Origin: Streptomyces nymphaeiformis
Lineage (GTDB): Bacteria > Actinomycetota > Actinomycetes > Streptomycetales > Streptomycetaceae
Length of the DNA: 64,000 nt
Direction: 5' to 3'
NCBI RefSeq assembly: GCF_014203895.1
Contig: NZ_JACHJY010000002.1
Span: forward strand, 62,001-126,000
Every line of letters starts with the position of its first letter. Position 1 is the stretch's first letter. The notes under the pieces were generated by a model. It searched no databases. It was not told where the DNA came from and saw only the letters and a list, made by a program, of their open reading frames with translations. Below are positions 1 to 8,962 of this stretch, one piece after another. The position numbers were made by a program, and so were the translations under genes.

Positions 1-821
1 CCGTCGTGTGGTGGGTCGCCGCGAGCCTCGCCGACAAGAACCAGCTCGCATGGGCCAAGTGGGCGCCCTTCTTCACCGACGCCCGCGTCTGGGAGACGTA
101 CATCCTGCCCGCCCTCAAGAACACCGTCATCGCCGCGGCGCTCTCCATGGTCATCGCGCTGCCCCTCGGCGCGTTCCTCGGCATCCTCCGGCTCTCCGAC
201 CACATTGTCGTCCGCTCCGTCGCCGGCTCCGTCGTCGAGTTCTTCCGGGCCATCCCCGTCCTGATCCTCATGCTCTTCGCGGACGCCGCCTACTCCGAGT
301 TCACCGACATCAGCCCGGACAACCGCCCCCTGTACGCCGTCGTCACCGGCCTCGTCCTCTACAACGCCTCCGTGCTCGCCGAGGTCGTCCGCGCCGGCAT
401 CCTCGCCCTCCCCACCGGCCAGACCGACGCGGCCAAGGCCATCGGCATGCGCAAGGGCCAGATCATGACCCACGTCCTCCTGCCGCAGGCCGTCACCGCC
501 ATGCTGCCCGCCCTCGTCAGCCAGCTCGTCGTCATCGTCAAGGACACCGCCCTCGGCGGCGCGATGCTCGGCTTCTCCGAACTCCTCGCCTCCGTCCGCC
601 CGATGAGCGCCAACTACGGCGCCAACACGATCGCCTGCTTCACCGTCGTCGCCGTGATCTTCATCGCCCTCAACTTCGCGCTCACCACCTTCGCCTCCCG
701 GCTCGAACGCCGGCTGCGGCGCGGCAAGAAAACCACCGGGGCGGTCGTCGGCGTCGAGGCCGTGGAGGAACTGGCGGCACCGGGCGAGCACCCGGACACG
801 CGCCGAGGCCCATCCGGGTGA
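1..821 (+). CDS. gluD: amino acid (glutamate-type) ABC transporter permease, 5' partial
   Basis: Inner-membrane permease of the His/Glu/Gln/Arg/opine ABC uptake family. The frame is open from the left edge, so the true start probably lies outside the window; a GTG at 6 is only an internal candidate. Several hydrophobic helices are visible. The cytoplasmic EAA loop that docks the ATPase lies around 365-480, with an A-x(3)-G motif in AAKAIGMRKGQ followed by LLPQAV. The C-terminus is a charged tail ending RRGPSG. Length and sequence resemble the GluD permease of actinobacterial gluABCD operons; the other subunits would lie to the left. Glutamate as the substrate is inferred from family resemblance only. 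Confidence 0.8.
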   Translation, partial: VVWWVAASLADKNQLAWAKWAPFFTDARVWETYILPALKNTVIAAALSMVIALPLGAFLGILRLSDHIVVRSVAGSVVEFFRAIPVLILMLFADAAYSEFTDISPDNRPLYAVVTGLVLYNASVLAEVVRAGILALPTGQTDAAKAIGMRKGQIMTHVLLPQAVTAMLPALVSQLVVIVKDTALGGAMLGFSELLASVRPMSANYGANTIACFTVVAVIFIALNFALTTFASRLERRLRRGKKTTGAVVGVEAVEELAAPGEHPDTRRGPSG

Positions 822-863
822 TGCGGCCCGTCCGGGCCGTCCGCGTGTGCCGAAATAGCGTGC

Positions 864-2468
864 ATGAACGCCACCAGGCCCGCGCCCGAGCCCCACGACG
901 AACCGCGCCGCGAACGACCCACCCGCACCGACCGTCTCCTCGCCGCGCTCGGCGGCCTCGTCTCGGCGTACGTCTCCCTGGCCGTCGCGGACCTCGTCGC
1001 CCACTGGGTGCGCCCCGAGGCGAGCCCCGTCCCCGCCGTCGGCGGCGCCGTCGTCGACAGCACCCCGGCGCCCGTCAAGGAGTGGGCGATCCGCGCCTTC
1101 GGCGAGAACGACAAGACCGTCCTCCAGCTCGGCATCCTGCTCCTGCTCGCCCTCCTCGCCCTCGGGGTCGGGCTGCTCGCGCTGCGCCACCGCCTGCTCG
1201 GCGCGGCAGCCGTCGGGGCCTTCGGCGTCTTCGGGGCCGTCGCCGCCGTCACCCGCCCCGACTCCGGGTCCGTCACGGACGCCGTCCCCTCGCTCGTCGG
1301 AGCCGCGGCCGGGGCGCTCCTCCTGTACGCCCTGATCGGCCGGCTCCTCACCCCCTGGCCCGGGACCGCGCGGGCCGACCGGCGCGGATTCCTGATCGTC
1401 GCCGCCTCCACCGGCCTCGCCGCGACGGGCGCCGCCGCGATCGGCCGCGCCGTCGGCACCCCCGTACAGGAGAACGCCGCCGCCTCCCGCGCGGCCCTCG
1501 TCCTGCCCCGACCCGATTCCCCCGCACCGGGCGTGCCCGCCGGAGCCCGGCTCGACGTCCCCGGCCTCGGCCCCTTCATCACCCCGAACCGCGACTTCTA
1601 CCGCGTCGACACCGCGCTCATCGTCCCCAAGGTCGACGCCGACCGCTGGCGGCTGCGCATCCACGGCAGCGGCGTCCGCGAGGAACGCACCCTCACCCTG
1701 CGGCAGCTCATGGCCCGGCCGACGGTCGAGCGGGACATCACCCTGTGCTGCGTCTCCAACGAGGTCGGCGGTCCACTCGTCGGCAACGCCCGCTGGCTCG
1801 GCGTCCCCCTCGCCCCCCTGCTCCGCGAGGCCGGCGTCCGCCCGCCCTCCGAGGGCGGTCCCGCCGACCAGCTGGTCGCCCGCTCCGTCGACGGCATGAC
1901 CATCGGCACGCCCGTCGAAGCCGTCATGGACGGCCGCGACGCCCTCCTCGCCTTCGGGATGAACGGCGAACCCCTGCCCTTCACCCACGGCTTCCCCGTG
2001 CGCATGATCGTCCCCGGCCTCTACGGCTACGTCTCCGCCTGCAAGTGGATCGCGTCGATCGAACTCACCACCTTCGCCGCGTACGACGCCTACTGGGTCC
2101 CGCGCGGCTGGGCGGCGCAGGCCCCCGTCAAGACGCAGTCCCGCATCGACACCCCGCGCGACGGCGCCCACCCCGCCGCCGGCACCGTCATGGTCGCCGG
2201 GGTCGCCTGGGCCCAGCACCGGGGCATCCGCCGGGTCGAGGTACGGGTGGACGACGGCCCCTGGCAGGACGCCCGCCTCGCGGCGCAGGACGGCGTCGAC
2301 ACCTGGCGCCAGTGGGTCCACCCCTGGGCCGCCACCCCCGGCCGCCACACCCTCACCGTCCGCGCCACCGACGGCACCGGCACCACCCAGCCGGAACGGC
2401 GCACCGACACCATGCCCGACGGAGCACAGGGCTGGCACTCGATCGACGTCACCGTCGGAAGGGCGTGA
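864..2468 (+). CDS. membrane-anchored sulfite-oxidase-family molybdopterin oxidoreductase
   Basis: 534 aa. The first 180 residues carry about three to four hydrophobic helices (around 25-50, 90-130 and 145-170), followed by an RRGF segment and another hydrophobic stretch. Residues about 230-390 form the oxidoreductase molybdopterin-binding domain. The pterin-ligand region ITLCC contains Cys295/Cys296, followed by SNEVGG, and a conserved HGFPVRMIVPG block comes later. Residues about 400-530 match the Mo-co dimerisation (Ig-like) domain. The family transfers oxygen to or from small substrates, with molybdopterin bound through a Cys. The electron partner is unknown; no cytochrome or MsrP/MsrQ partner is adjacent. 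The start ATG follows a 42-bp gap after the permease. Confidence 0.85.
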   Translation: MNATRPAPEPHDEPRRERPTRTDRLLAALGGLVSAYVSLAVADLVAHWVRPEASPVPAVGGAVVDSTPAPVKEWAIRAFGENDKTVLQLGILLLLALLALGVGLLALRHRLLGAAAVGAFGVFGAVAAVTRPDSGSVTDAVPSLVGAAAGALLLYALIGRLLTPWPGTARADRRGFLIVAASTGLAATGAAAIGRAVGTPVQENAAASRAALVLPRPDSPAPGVPAGARLDVPGLGPFITPNRDFYRVDTALIVPKVDADRWRLRIHGSGVREERTLTLRQLMARPTVERDITLCCVSNEVGGPLVGNARWLGVPLAPLLREAGVRPPSEGGPADQLVARSVDGMTIGTPVEAVMDGRDALLAFGMNGEPLPFTHGFPVRMIVPGLYGYVSACKWIASIELTTFAAYDAYWVPRGWAAQAPVKTQSRIDTPRDGAHPAAGTVMVAGVAWAQHRGIRRVEVRVDDGPWQDARLAAQDGVDTWRQWVHPWAATPGRHTLTVRATDGTGTTQPERRTDTMPDGAQGWHSIDVTVGRA

Positions 2469-2486
2469 CCCCCGGCCGGTGGACCC

Positions 2487-3728
2487 TCAGAACCAGTGCA
2501 GACAGTGCGGGGCGCGCTCCCCGCGGAACAGGGCGTCGGCGAGCGCGGCCGCGCCCGGCCGGTGGGCCCGGACGTGCCCGGCGCGCACGAGGGTGCTCGG
2601 GGCGGTGCCGCCGAGGTAGACCGAGCCCAGGTCCCGCACGTCCAGGGACAGATCGGGCTCCCGGTCCGTCGGGACGCACTCGGCCTTGCCGCCCCGGACG
2701 GTCAGCAGGTACCGGCCGCGCCCCCCGAGGAACGGGTCGTCGACATCGAGGACGAGCTCGCCGTCCGCGGACCAGCCGCGCGCGGTCAGCGCGCCCGGCA
2801 CGTCGAGCAGCCGCACCCAGAGCCAGTCGGTGGGGTTGACCACCTCGCCGGCGCGGAAGTCCGCGAGCTGCCAGCGCAGCGGGTGCCCGGGCGGGACGTG
2901 CTTGAACACGACCTTCTCGACCAGGTCGTGTTCGAGCACGAACCGGGCCAGGGCCGTGAACACGGCGTCGTCGCCGGCGATCGTCTCGTCCACGGTCAGG
3001 GTGCGGTCGTCGCCGACCGTGTAACTGGCGTACCCGTCCGGGATCCCGTCGGCGTCCCGGTGGACCGCCACGTACCGCGCTGCCGGAGCGATCGGGGGCT
3101 GCCCCGCCCGCAGACCCCACCAGCGGTGCGGCCGGGACAGCGCGCCGGGCTGCGCGCGGCGGTACCGGTCGTAGACCTCTTCGAGGACCTCGGCGCAGTC
3201 GGCACGGCGCAGCACCTCGACCGAGCCCGCGTCGGCCGTGTCCGTCGCGTCCGTCGCGCCCGTGGTCCCGAGCGCCCGGGGGAGGGCGAGCGCGGCCCGC
3301 CGGCGCGGTACCGTCAGCCGCTGCGTGTACGTCGCCGGGCCGTAGCCGAACCTGCCGTAGATCGTGGCCTCGGAGGCGAGCAGCACGGAGAGGAAGTCCC
3401 CCCGGGCCCGCAGCTCGGTGAGCTGCCGCCGCATCATCGCGCTCAGCACGCCCCGGCGCCGGTGCGAGGGCAGCACGCCGACGGCGGTCACCCCGCCGAC
3501 CGGGACGAGGACCTCACCGGGCAGCGTGAGCTCGAAGGAGTACGAAGCGGTCGTGCCGACGGGCCGCCCGTCGTCCGCCAGGGCGAACAGGCCGCGGTCC
3601 ATCTCGAGCGCCGACCACCAGACCCCGCCGCCGTCCTCGGCCGGCGTGTCCGGGAAGAGCCCGAAGGCGGTGTGCATCGTGTCGACGAAGAGACCGCGGT
3701 CCTGCTCGGTCGTGGGACGAATCTCCAT
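2487..3728 (-). CDS. Eis-like GNAT N-acetyltransferase
   Basis: 413 aa, the usual length of the Eis (enhanced intracellular survival) family. The N-terminal GNAT domain has the acetyl-CoA binding segment AVGVLPSHRRRGVLSAMM near residues 80-100. A second GNAT-like fold and a C-terminal sterol-carrier-like domain follow. The protein ends in ...CLHWF; a free C-terminal Phe carboxylate is the catalytic base in this family. Members acetylate amines, including aminoglycosides and protein lysines; the substrate here is not known. It is convergent with the molybdoenzyme and divergent from the NB-ARC gene, with three 43-bp repeats in the shared intergenic region. Confidence 0.88.
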   Translation of the reverse strand: MEIRPTTEQDRGLFVDTMHTAFGLFPDTPAEDGGGVWWSALEMDRGLFALADDGRPVGTTASYSFELTLPGEVLVPVGGVTAVGVLPSHRRRGVLSAMMRRQLTELRARGDFLSVLLASEATIYGRFGYGPATYTQRLTVPRRRAALALPRALGTTGATDATDTADAGSVEVLRRADCAEVLEEVYDRYRRAQPGALSRPHRWWGLRAGQPPIAPAARYVAVHRDADGIPDGYASYTVGDDRTLTVDETIAGDDAVFTALARFVLEHDLVEKVVFKHVPPGHPLRWQLADFRAGEVVNPTDWLWVRLLDVPGALTARGWSADGELVLDVDDPFLGGRGRYLLTVRGGKAECVPTDREPDLSLDVRDLGSVYLGGTAPSTLVRAGHVRAHRPGAAALADALFRGERAPHCLHWF

Positions 3729-3859
3729 CGGTACTGCCGCCTCTCCGGAACACCGGCACCACCGTTCGTGACGCCCCGCACAGTGCAGCCGCGCCCTGTG
3801 GCAGGGTCAAACGAATTTCCCGCTCCGGAAACGGAGAGGGGCGGCCCGGCGAGTCCGTT

Positions 3860-3988
3860 CCGCCGGGTCCGGAGCGGAGGACGGCAGCGTGGCGGGCGGC
3901 ACCCGCCGGGTCTGGAGCGGAGATCGGCAGCGTGACGGGCGGCGTCCGCCGGGTCCGGAGCGGAGATCGGCACCGTAACGAACCGGCT
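3860..3988. repeat. three tandem 43-bp repeats in a divergent promoter region
   Basis: Three adjacent units begin at 3860, 3903 and 3946, each opening with CCGCCGGGT(C/T)(C/T)GGAGCGGAG. Units 1 and 2 end GCGTG(G/A)CGGGCGGC. Unit 3 diverges in its last third. The repeats fill most of the gap between the Eis-like gene (leftward) and the NB-ARC gene (rightward), so they could carry operator copies. They could equally be neutral expansion. Confidence 0.85.
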
Positions 3989-4011
3989 CCGCAGGTCCGT
4001 TCGAGGCCGGC

Positions 4012-6105
4012 ATGAGGGAGACTGCTCCCGTGCGTGGACATCTGCCGGACGAGAACCCCGGTTTCGTGGGACGCCGCACGGAACTGGAGCGCATATCCGC
4101 CGCGTTGGCGGAGCACCGCCTCGTCACCGTGACCGGCGTCGGGGGCGTGGGGAAGACCCGGCTCGCGCTGCGCGCCGCGCACCTCGCCGCCGACGCCCAC
4201 CCGGACGGCGCCTGGTGGACCGACCTCGGCCAGCTCGACGGCGACCGGCTCCTCGTCGCCCTCGTCGCCGACTCCGTCGACCTCGCCGACCACACCCCCG
4301 GCATGGCCACCACCGGACTCTGCCACCGGCTCGCCGACGACCGGCTGCTCCTCGTCCTCGACTCCTGCGAGCACCTCGCCGAATCCTGCGCCCGGCTCGT
4401 CACCGAACTCCTCGCCGCCGCCCCCGGACTCACCGTCCTCGCCACCAGCCGCCGCCCCCTCGGCGTCCCGGGGGAGCGGGTCGTCGCCCTCGACCCGCTG
4501 CCGCCCGCCGGACGCGACGCCCTGGAGCTGCTCCGCCGGGCCGCCGGGGAGGACTTCCCCGCCGCCGGGCCCGCCGGCGAGATCTGCGTACGCCTGGAGG
4601 GCATCCCGCTCGCCCTGGAACTCGCCGCCGCGCAGATCCGCCTCCAGGGCGCCGAAGCCGTCCGCGACCAGCTCGGCACCCGCCTCGACAGCCCGCCGGG
4701 AGCCCGCTTCGACCTGCTGGCCCACACCGAGCGGGTCTGGCCCAGCCGCCACCAGACCCTGGGCGCCGCCATCGGCTGGAGCCACGAGCTCGGCACCCCT
4801 CTCGAACGCCTCCTCTGGGCCCGGCTCTCCGTCTTCCGCGGGCCCTTCGACCTCGCCTCCGCGACCGCCGTCTGCGCCGGCGGACCCCTGGACCGCGCCA
4901 CTTTGCCCGGCGCGCTCGACGGGCTCGTCCGCTCCTCCGTCGTCCGCCCGCCCGACACCGCCGGCCGGCACCGCATGCTCGACACGATCCGCGCGTACGG
5001 GGCGACCTGGCTGGAACGGACCGGCGAGACCGCGGCGGTCGCCGACCGGCACGCCGCCCACTTCCGGGCCTTGGCCCGCCGCGCCGAGACCGAATGGCAC
5101 GGCGCCCGCCAGCTCCACTGGTACCGCACCGTCGACGCGCACCACACCGACCTGCGCACCGCCCTGGACCGGCTGCTGCGCACCGACCCCGACGCCGCCC
5201 TCGACCTCGTCGGCTCCGTCGCCTTCGCCTGGTCCTGCCGAGGCCGCCTCCGCGAGGCCCGCGACGGCCTCGAACAGGCCCTCCTCCTCAGCGAGGCCCG
5301 CGGCCGCACCCGGGCCCGCGCGCTGTGGGCCCTCGGCGTCACCCTGGTCCTCCAGGGCGAGTCCGGCCCCGCGCAGGAGATCAGCGAGCGCTGCGCCCGC
5401 GAGGCCAGACACACGGAGCACGCCGAGCACTCGTCGTACGAGAAGACCGAGGGGCCCGGCGACCTCACCCTCGACGCCGCCGCCCTCGCCGGGCTCCTCG
5501 CCCTGACCACCGGCCGTCCGATGGCCGCGTACGTCGTCGTGGGCCACGTCCTCGACGCCGCCCCCGGCGGTCCCGCCGACTCCGCCGCCCGGCTCCGCTG
5601 CCACCTCGTCCGGGTCTTCGCCCTCACCGGCCTCGGCCGCCTCGCCGAGGCCCGGGAGCGGGCGCTGCGGCTGCGGGCCCTGTGCGAGGAGCTCGACGAG
5701 CACTGGACCCGCACCGCCCTGGAGTACCAGCTCGCCCTCACCGGCCTCCTGGAGGGCGACCCGGCGGCCGCCTCCGGACACGCCCGCGCCATGCTCGAAG
5801 GCACCAGGAGCCTGGGCGCCAGCCTCGGCGTCGCCCTGGGCCTGGACGTCCTCGCGACCGCCCTCGCGGCCGCCGGCGACGGCGAGCGCGCGGCTGACGT
5901 GAGCGGCACGGGCGAGGCGTACTGGCGCTCCACCGGCCAGCCCCGGCGCGGCCTGATCGGCCTGCGGGCGCTCCGCGAGAAGTACGCCGACACGGCCCGC
6001 GCGACCATCGGCGAACCGGTCTACGAGGAGATCTTCGGCCGCGCCCTCACCGGCCCCCCACAGGACGGCCTCGACCGTGCCCTGCGCGGCCGCCGCCAGG
6101 AGTAG
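4012..6105 (+). CDS. NB-ARC (AfsR/SARP-like) ATPase with TPR-like C-terminus
   Basis: 697 aa. A P-loop GVGGVGKTR (Lys48) lies at the N-terminus, then a Walker-B-like LLLVLDSCEHLA near residues 120-131 and a sensor-like TVLATSRRPLG. The remainder is an Ala/Leu-rich helical array like the TPR regions of AfsR-type STAND ATPases. Such proteins usually carry a SARP or LuxR DNA-binding domain; none is visible at either end. It may therefore act through a partner, or be a regulator that lost its output domain. The start ATG at 4012 was chosen over GTG 4030; the P-loop begins about 40 residues in, as is usual. Confidence 0.8.
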   Translation: MRETAPVRGHLPDENPGFVGRRTELERISAALAEHRLVTVTGVGGVGKTRLALRAAHLAADAHPDGAWWTDLGQLDGDRLLVALVADSVDLADHTPGMATTGLCHRLADDRLLLVLDSCEHLAESCARLVTELLAAAPGLTVLATSRRPLGVPGERVVALDPLPPAGRDALELLRRAAGEDFPAAGPAGEICVRLEGIPLALELAAAQIRLQGAEAVRDQLGTRLDSPPGARFDLLAHTERVWPSRHQTLGAAIGWSHELGTPLERLLWARLSVFRGPFDLASATAVCAGGPLDRATLPGALDGLVRSSVVRPPDTAGRHRMLDTIRAYGATWLERTGETAAVADRHAAHFRALARRAETEWHGARQLHWYRTVDAHHTDLRTALDRLLRTDPDAALDLVGSVAFAWSCRGRLREARDGLEQALLLSEARGRTRARALWALGVTLVLQGESGPAQEISERCAREARHTEHAEHSSYEKTEGPGDLTLDAAALAGLLALTTGRPMAAYVVVGHVLDAAPGGPADSAARLRCHLVRVFALTGLGRLAEARERALRLRALCEELDEHWTRTALEYQLALTGLLEGDPAAASGHARAMLEGTRSLGASLGVALGLDVLATALAAAGDGERAADVSGTGEAYWRSTGQPRRGLIGLRALREKYADTARATIGEPVYEEIFGRALTGPPQDGLDRALRGRRQE

Positions 6106-6300
6106 GGCCTGTCCGGCGGATCACGGCCGGGGCCGCGGCGTCTGGCACGGCACCTCGCGGCGTTGCCGAAACGCCCGAGTAGCTCCGCCATCAGGGCGCT
6201 CCGGCGCCTTGCGAGGCGTCCCCTCGGCCCTGGCGGGCCTGGGAGACCCCCTGCACCAGACGCCGCCGCCCATCCGACCCTGATCCGCCGGACAGACCCT
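6104..6300. repeat. 197-bp MITE-like element with 20-bp terminal inverted repeats
   Basis: The left end AGGGCCTGTCCGGCGGATCA (6104-6123) and the right end TGATCCGCCGGACAGACCCT (6281-6300) are inverted copies with one mismatch in 20. A second nested inverted match, GCGGCGTCTGG, lies just inside both ends. The left repeat overlaps the stop codon of the NB-ARC gene. No coding capacity is evident inside. Non-autonomous miniature element is the inference; I recall similar termini between Streptomyces genes but cannot search. Confidence 0.65.
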
Positions 6301-6361
6301 GGGCCCCCTGCCGCCCCCGGCCCGACATGCCCCGCCCCCCGCCCCGGCGCACCATGAGGGC

Positions 6362-7513
6362 ATGGACGGATCCCTGAGCGGTCTGGGTGACATCAGCACA
6401 CCGGGGCGCGTGGCCGGGCCCGAGGAGGGCGTCACCGCGCAGGAGCTCGCCCTCGCCGCCCGGAACCACGGACTGCCCCTCGAAGCCCTGCGGTACGACG
6501 TCACCCCGCCCGGCCTCCACTACGTCCTCGTCCACTACGACATCCCCGCCACCGACGCGGACGGCTGGCGGCTCACCGTCGGCGGCCGGGTCCTGCGGAC
6601 GCTCGACCTGGACCTGGCGGAGCTCCGCGCCCGGCCCGCCGTCACCCGCCGGGTGACCCTGGAGTGCGCCGGGAACGGCCGCGCCCGGCTCACCCCCCGC
6701 CCGGTCAGCCAGCCCTGGCTGGTCGAGGCGGTCGGGACCGCCGACTGGACCGGCGTCCCGCTCGCCGACCTCCTCGCGGAGGCGGGCACCGCCGAGGACG
6801 CGGCCGAGGCGGTCTTCACCGGCGCCGACCACGGCGTCGAGCGCGGCGTCGAGCAGGACTACCGCCGCAGCCTGCCCCTGGCCACGGCCGCCGACCCCGC
6901 CCGGGACGTCCTCGTCGCGTACGCGATGAACGGCGCGCCCCTGCCGCCGCAGCACGGCAGCCCGCTCCGGCTCGTCGTCCCCGGCTGGTACGGCATGGCG
7001 CACGTGAAGTGGCTCCACGACATCACGCTCACCGACACCCCGTACACCGGCTTCCAGCAGAGCGTCGCCTACCGCCTGCGCCGGGACGCCGAGGAACCGG
7101 GGGAGCCCGTCACGCTCATCGCGCCCCGGGCCCTGATGGTGCCCCCGGGCTTCCCCGACTTCATGTCCCGCACCCGCGTCGTCCGCCCGGGCGCCGTGCC
7201 GCTCACCGGGCGCGCCTGGTCCGGGCACGGCCCGGTGACCCGCGTCGAGGTCAGCGAGGACGGCGGCGCGGCCTGGACCGACGCCGAGATCGCACGGGAC
7301 CCCGCGCACCCCTGGGCCTGGTCCGCCTGGCGCACCACCTGGACCGCGACGCCGGGACTGCGCCACCTGACCGTCCGGGCCACCGACGCCGCCGGGAACG
7401 TCCAGCCGCTGGACCCGCCCTGGAACCGCGGCGGCTTCGCCAACAACCTCGTCCAGCGGGTCGAGGTGCTGTGCACCCCGGAGGCGTCCGGAGCCCGGTC
7501 GGCGGGCGCGTAG
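6362..7513 (+). CDS. sulfite-oxidase-family molybdopterin oxidoreductase (soluble)
   Basis: 383 aa, with no signal peptide or membrane segment, so probably cytoplasmic. The Moco domain spans residues about 40-240. The likely molybdopterin ligand Cys102 sits in TLECAGNGR, and the block HGSPLRLVVPGWYG is conserved. A Mo-co dimerisation domain follows at about 250-375 (WSGHGPVTRVEVS, LTVRATDAAGN). It is a second paralogue of this family in the window; the two differ in the Cys context (CCVSN against CAGN). The substrate is unknown. The start ATG lies 61 bp after the MITE-like element. Confidence 0.85.
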   Translation: MDGSLSGLGDISTPGRVAGPEEGVTAQELALAARNHGLPLEALRYDVTPPGLHYVLVHYDIPATDADGWRLTVGGRVLRTLDLDLAELRARPAVTRRVTLECAGNGRARLTPRPVSQPWLVEAVGTADWTGVPLADLLAEAGTAEDAAEAVFTGADHGVERGVEQDYRRSLPLATAADPARDVLVAYAMNGAPLPPQHGSPLRLVVPGWYGMAHVKWLHDITLTDTPYTGFQQSVAYRLRRDAEEPGEPVTLIAPRALMVPPGFPDFMSRTRVVRPGAVPLTGRAWSGHGPVTRVEVSEDGGAAWTDAEIARDPAHPWAWSAWRTTWTATPGLRHLTVRATDAAGNVQPLDPPWNRGGFANNLVQRVEVLCTPEASGARSAGA

Positions 7514-7579
7514 AGTCGACCCCGGTGCACCCCCGTACCAGCGGGTACACCGCCGACCGACCCTGACGAGGAGACCTCC

Positions 7580-8410
7580 GTGACCGACCCGGCGTCCACC
7601 GCCCTCCAGCTGCAGATCGCCCGGGACCTCCAGGTCGCCGAGACCTTCGACCCGAAGGCGGAGATCGAGCGCCGGGTGGCCTTCCTCACCGAGCGGCTCA
7701 CCTCCACCGGGCTGCGCTCCCTCGTCCTCGGCATCAGCGGGGGCGTCGACTCCACGACCGCCGGCCGGCTCTGCCAGCTCGCCGTGGAGCGGGCCCGCGC
7801 CGCCGGCCACGACGCCACCTTCTACGCGATGCGCCTGCCGTACGGCGTCCAGGCCGACGAGCACGACGCGCAGACCGCCCTCGGCTTCATCCGCGCCGAC
7901 CGGGTCCTCACCGTGGACGTCAAGGCGGCCAGTGACGCGGCCCTGGAGGCCTCCCTCGCCGGCGGCGTCACCTTCCGCGACGCCCACCACCAGGACTTCG
8001 TGCACGGCAACATCAAGGCCCGGCAGCGGATGATCGCCCAGTACGCGGTCGCCGGCGCCCACGACGGACTCGTCGTCGGCACCGACCACGCCGCCGAGGC
8101 CGTCTCCGGCTTCTTCACCAAGTTCGGCGACGGCGCCGCCGACGTCGTCCCGCTGACCGGCCTCACCAAGCGCCGCGTCCGCGCGATCGCCGACGAGCTG
8201 GGCGCCCCGGCCGAGCTGGTGTGGAAGACCCCCACGGCCGACCTGGAGACCCTCGACCCGGGCAAGGCCGACGAGGACGCGCTCGGCGTCACCTACGACG
8301 ACATCGACGACTTCCTGGAGGGCAAGCCGGTCGCGGAGGCCGCCTACGCCACGATCGTCCGCCGCTACGAGCTCACCGAGCACAAGCGGCAGCTGCCGAT
8401 CGCTCCCTGA
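7580..8410 (+). CDS. nadE: ammonia-dependent NAD+ synthetase
   Basis: 276 aa, matching the short NH3-dependent NadE class (about 275 aa). It makes NAD+ from deamido-NAD, ATP and ammonia. The PP-loop motif SGGVDS lies at about residues 53-58. The family segment [21 protein letters not shown] is present, as is the later KTPTADLE block. There is no N-terminal glutaminase domain, so free ammonia is needed. The GTG start is preceded by GAGGAG at good spacing. Confidence 0.95.
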   Translation: MTDPASTALQLQIARDLQVAETFDPKAEIERRVAFLTERLTSTGLRSLVLGISGGVDSTTAGRLCQLAVERARAAGHDATFYAMRLPYGVQADEHDAQTALGFIRADRVLTVDVKAASDAALEASLAGGVTFRDAHHQDFVHGNIKARQRMIAQYAVAGAHDGLVVGTDHAAEAVSGFFTKFGDGAADVVPLTGLTKRRVRAIADELGAPAELVWKTPTADLETLDPGKADEDALGVTYDDIDDFLEGKPVAEAAYATIVRRYELTEHKRQLPIAP

Positions 8411-8484
8411 GCGGACGGCGCGGCGGAGTCGGAGGATCCTGGAAGGGGCGCCTGGTGCGTCAGGCCCCCGGAAGGGAGCACGTC

Positions 8485-8871
8485 ATGTTCGGCGAGTCCA
8501 CGGCGTACAGCTGCTTCTCGGTCGACGACCTCGACGCCGCGCGCCGCTTCTACGGCGACGTCCTCGGCCTGCGGGTGGAGGACACCGGCCCCGAGGGGAT
8601 GCGGATGCTCAACCTCACCCTGCCGGGCGGGGCGCGGGTCTTCGTCTATCCCAAGGAGAACCACACCCCCGCCACCTTCACGATCCTCAACTTCGAGGTC
8701 GACGACGTGGACCGGGCCGTCGACGAGCTGACGGGGCGCGGAGTGACGTTCGAACGCTACGAGGGCTTCGAGGCCGACGAGAAGGGCATCGTGCGCGACG
8801 GACACGGCCCCGCCATCGCCTGGTTCACCGATCCGGCCGGCAACGTCATCGCGGTCCTCTCGAACGGCTGA
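8485..8871 (+). CDS. VOC (glyoxalase/bleomycin resistance) family protein
   Basis: 128 aa single VOC domain: an N-terminal half [18 protein letters not shown] and a C-terminal half ending ITWF-like [15 protein letters not shown]. The family includes metal-dependent lyases, dioxygenases and antibiotic-binding proteins; nothing here fixes the reaction. I chose the ATG at 8485, preceded by GAAGGGAG, rather than the longer open frame upstream, which overlaps nadE and has no homology-like sequence. Confidence 0.82.
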   Translation: MFGESTAYSCFSVDDLDAARRFYGDVLGLRVEDTGPEGMRMLNLTLPGGARVFVYPKENHTPATFTILNFEVDDVDRAVDELTGRGVTFERYEGFEADEKGIVRDGHGPAIAWFTDPAGNVIAVLSNG

Positions 8872-8962
8872 CGCGGCACCACGAAAGGCCTCGTCCCGCG
8901 CCGCCCCCCGCCCCCGCCGTGTGATCCAATCTCCTCGCGGGGGCGTACGAACAGGAGCAGCG

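Noticed and set aside
8..2839. 943-codon open frame on the plus strand
   Set aside because: Arg/Pro-rich translation typical of a shifted frame in high-GC DNA. It runs through the permease and molybdoenzyme genes, both of which have clear domain motifs.
3514..5781. 755-codon minus-strand frame
   Set aside because: Low-complexity antisense of the NB-ARC gene and part of the Eis gene in another frame.
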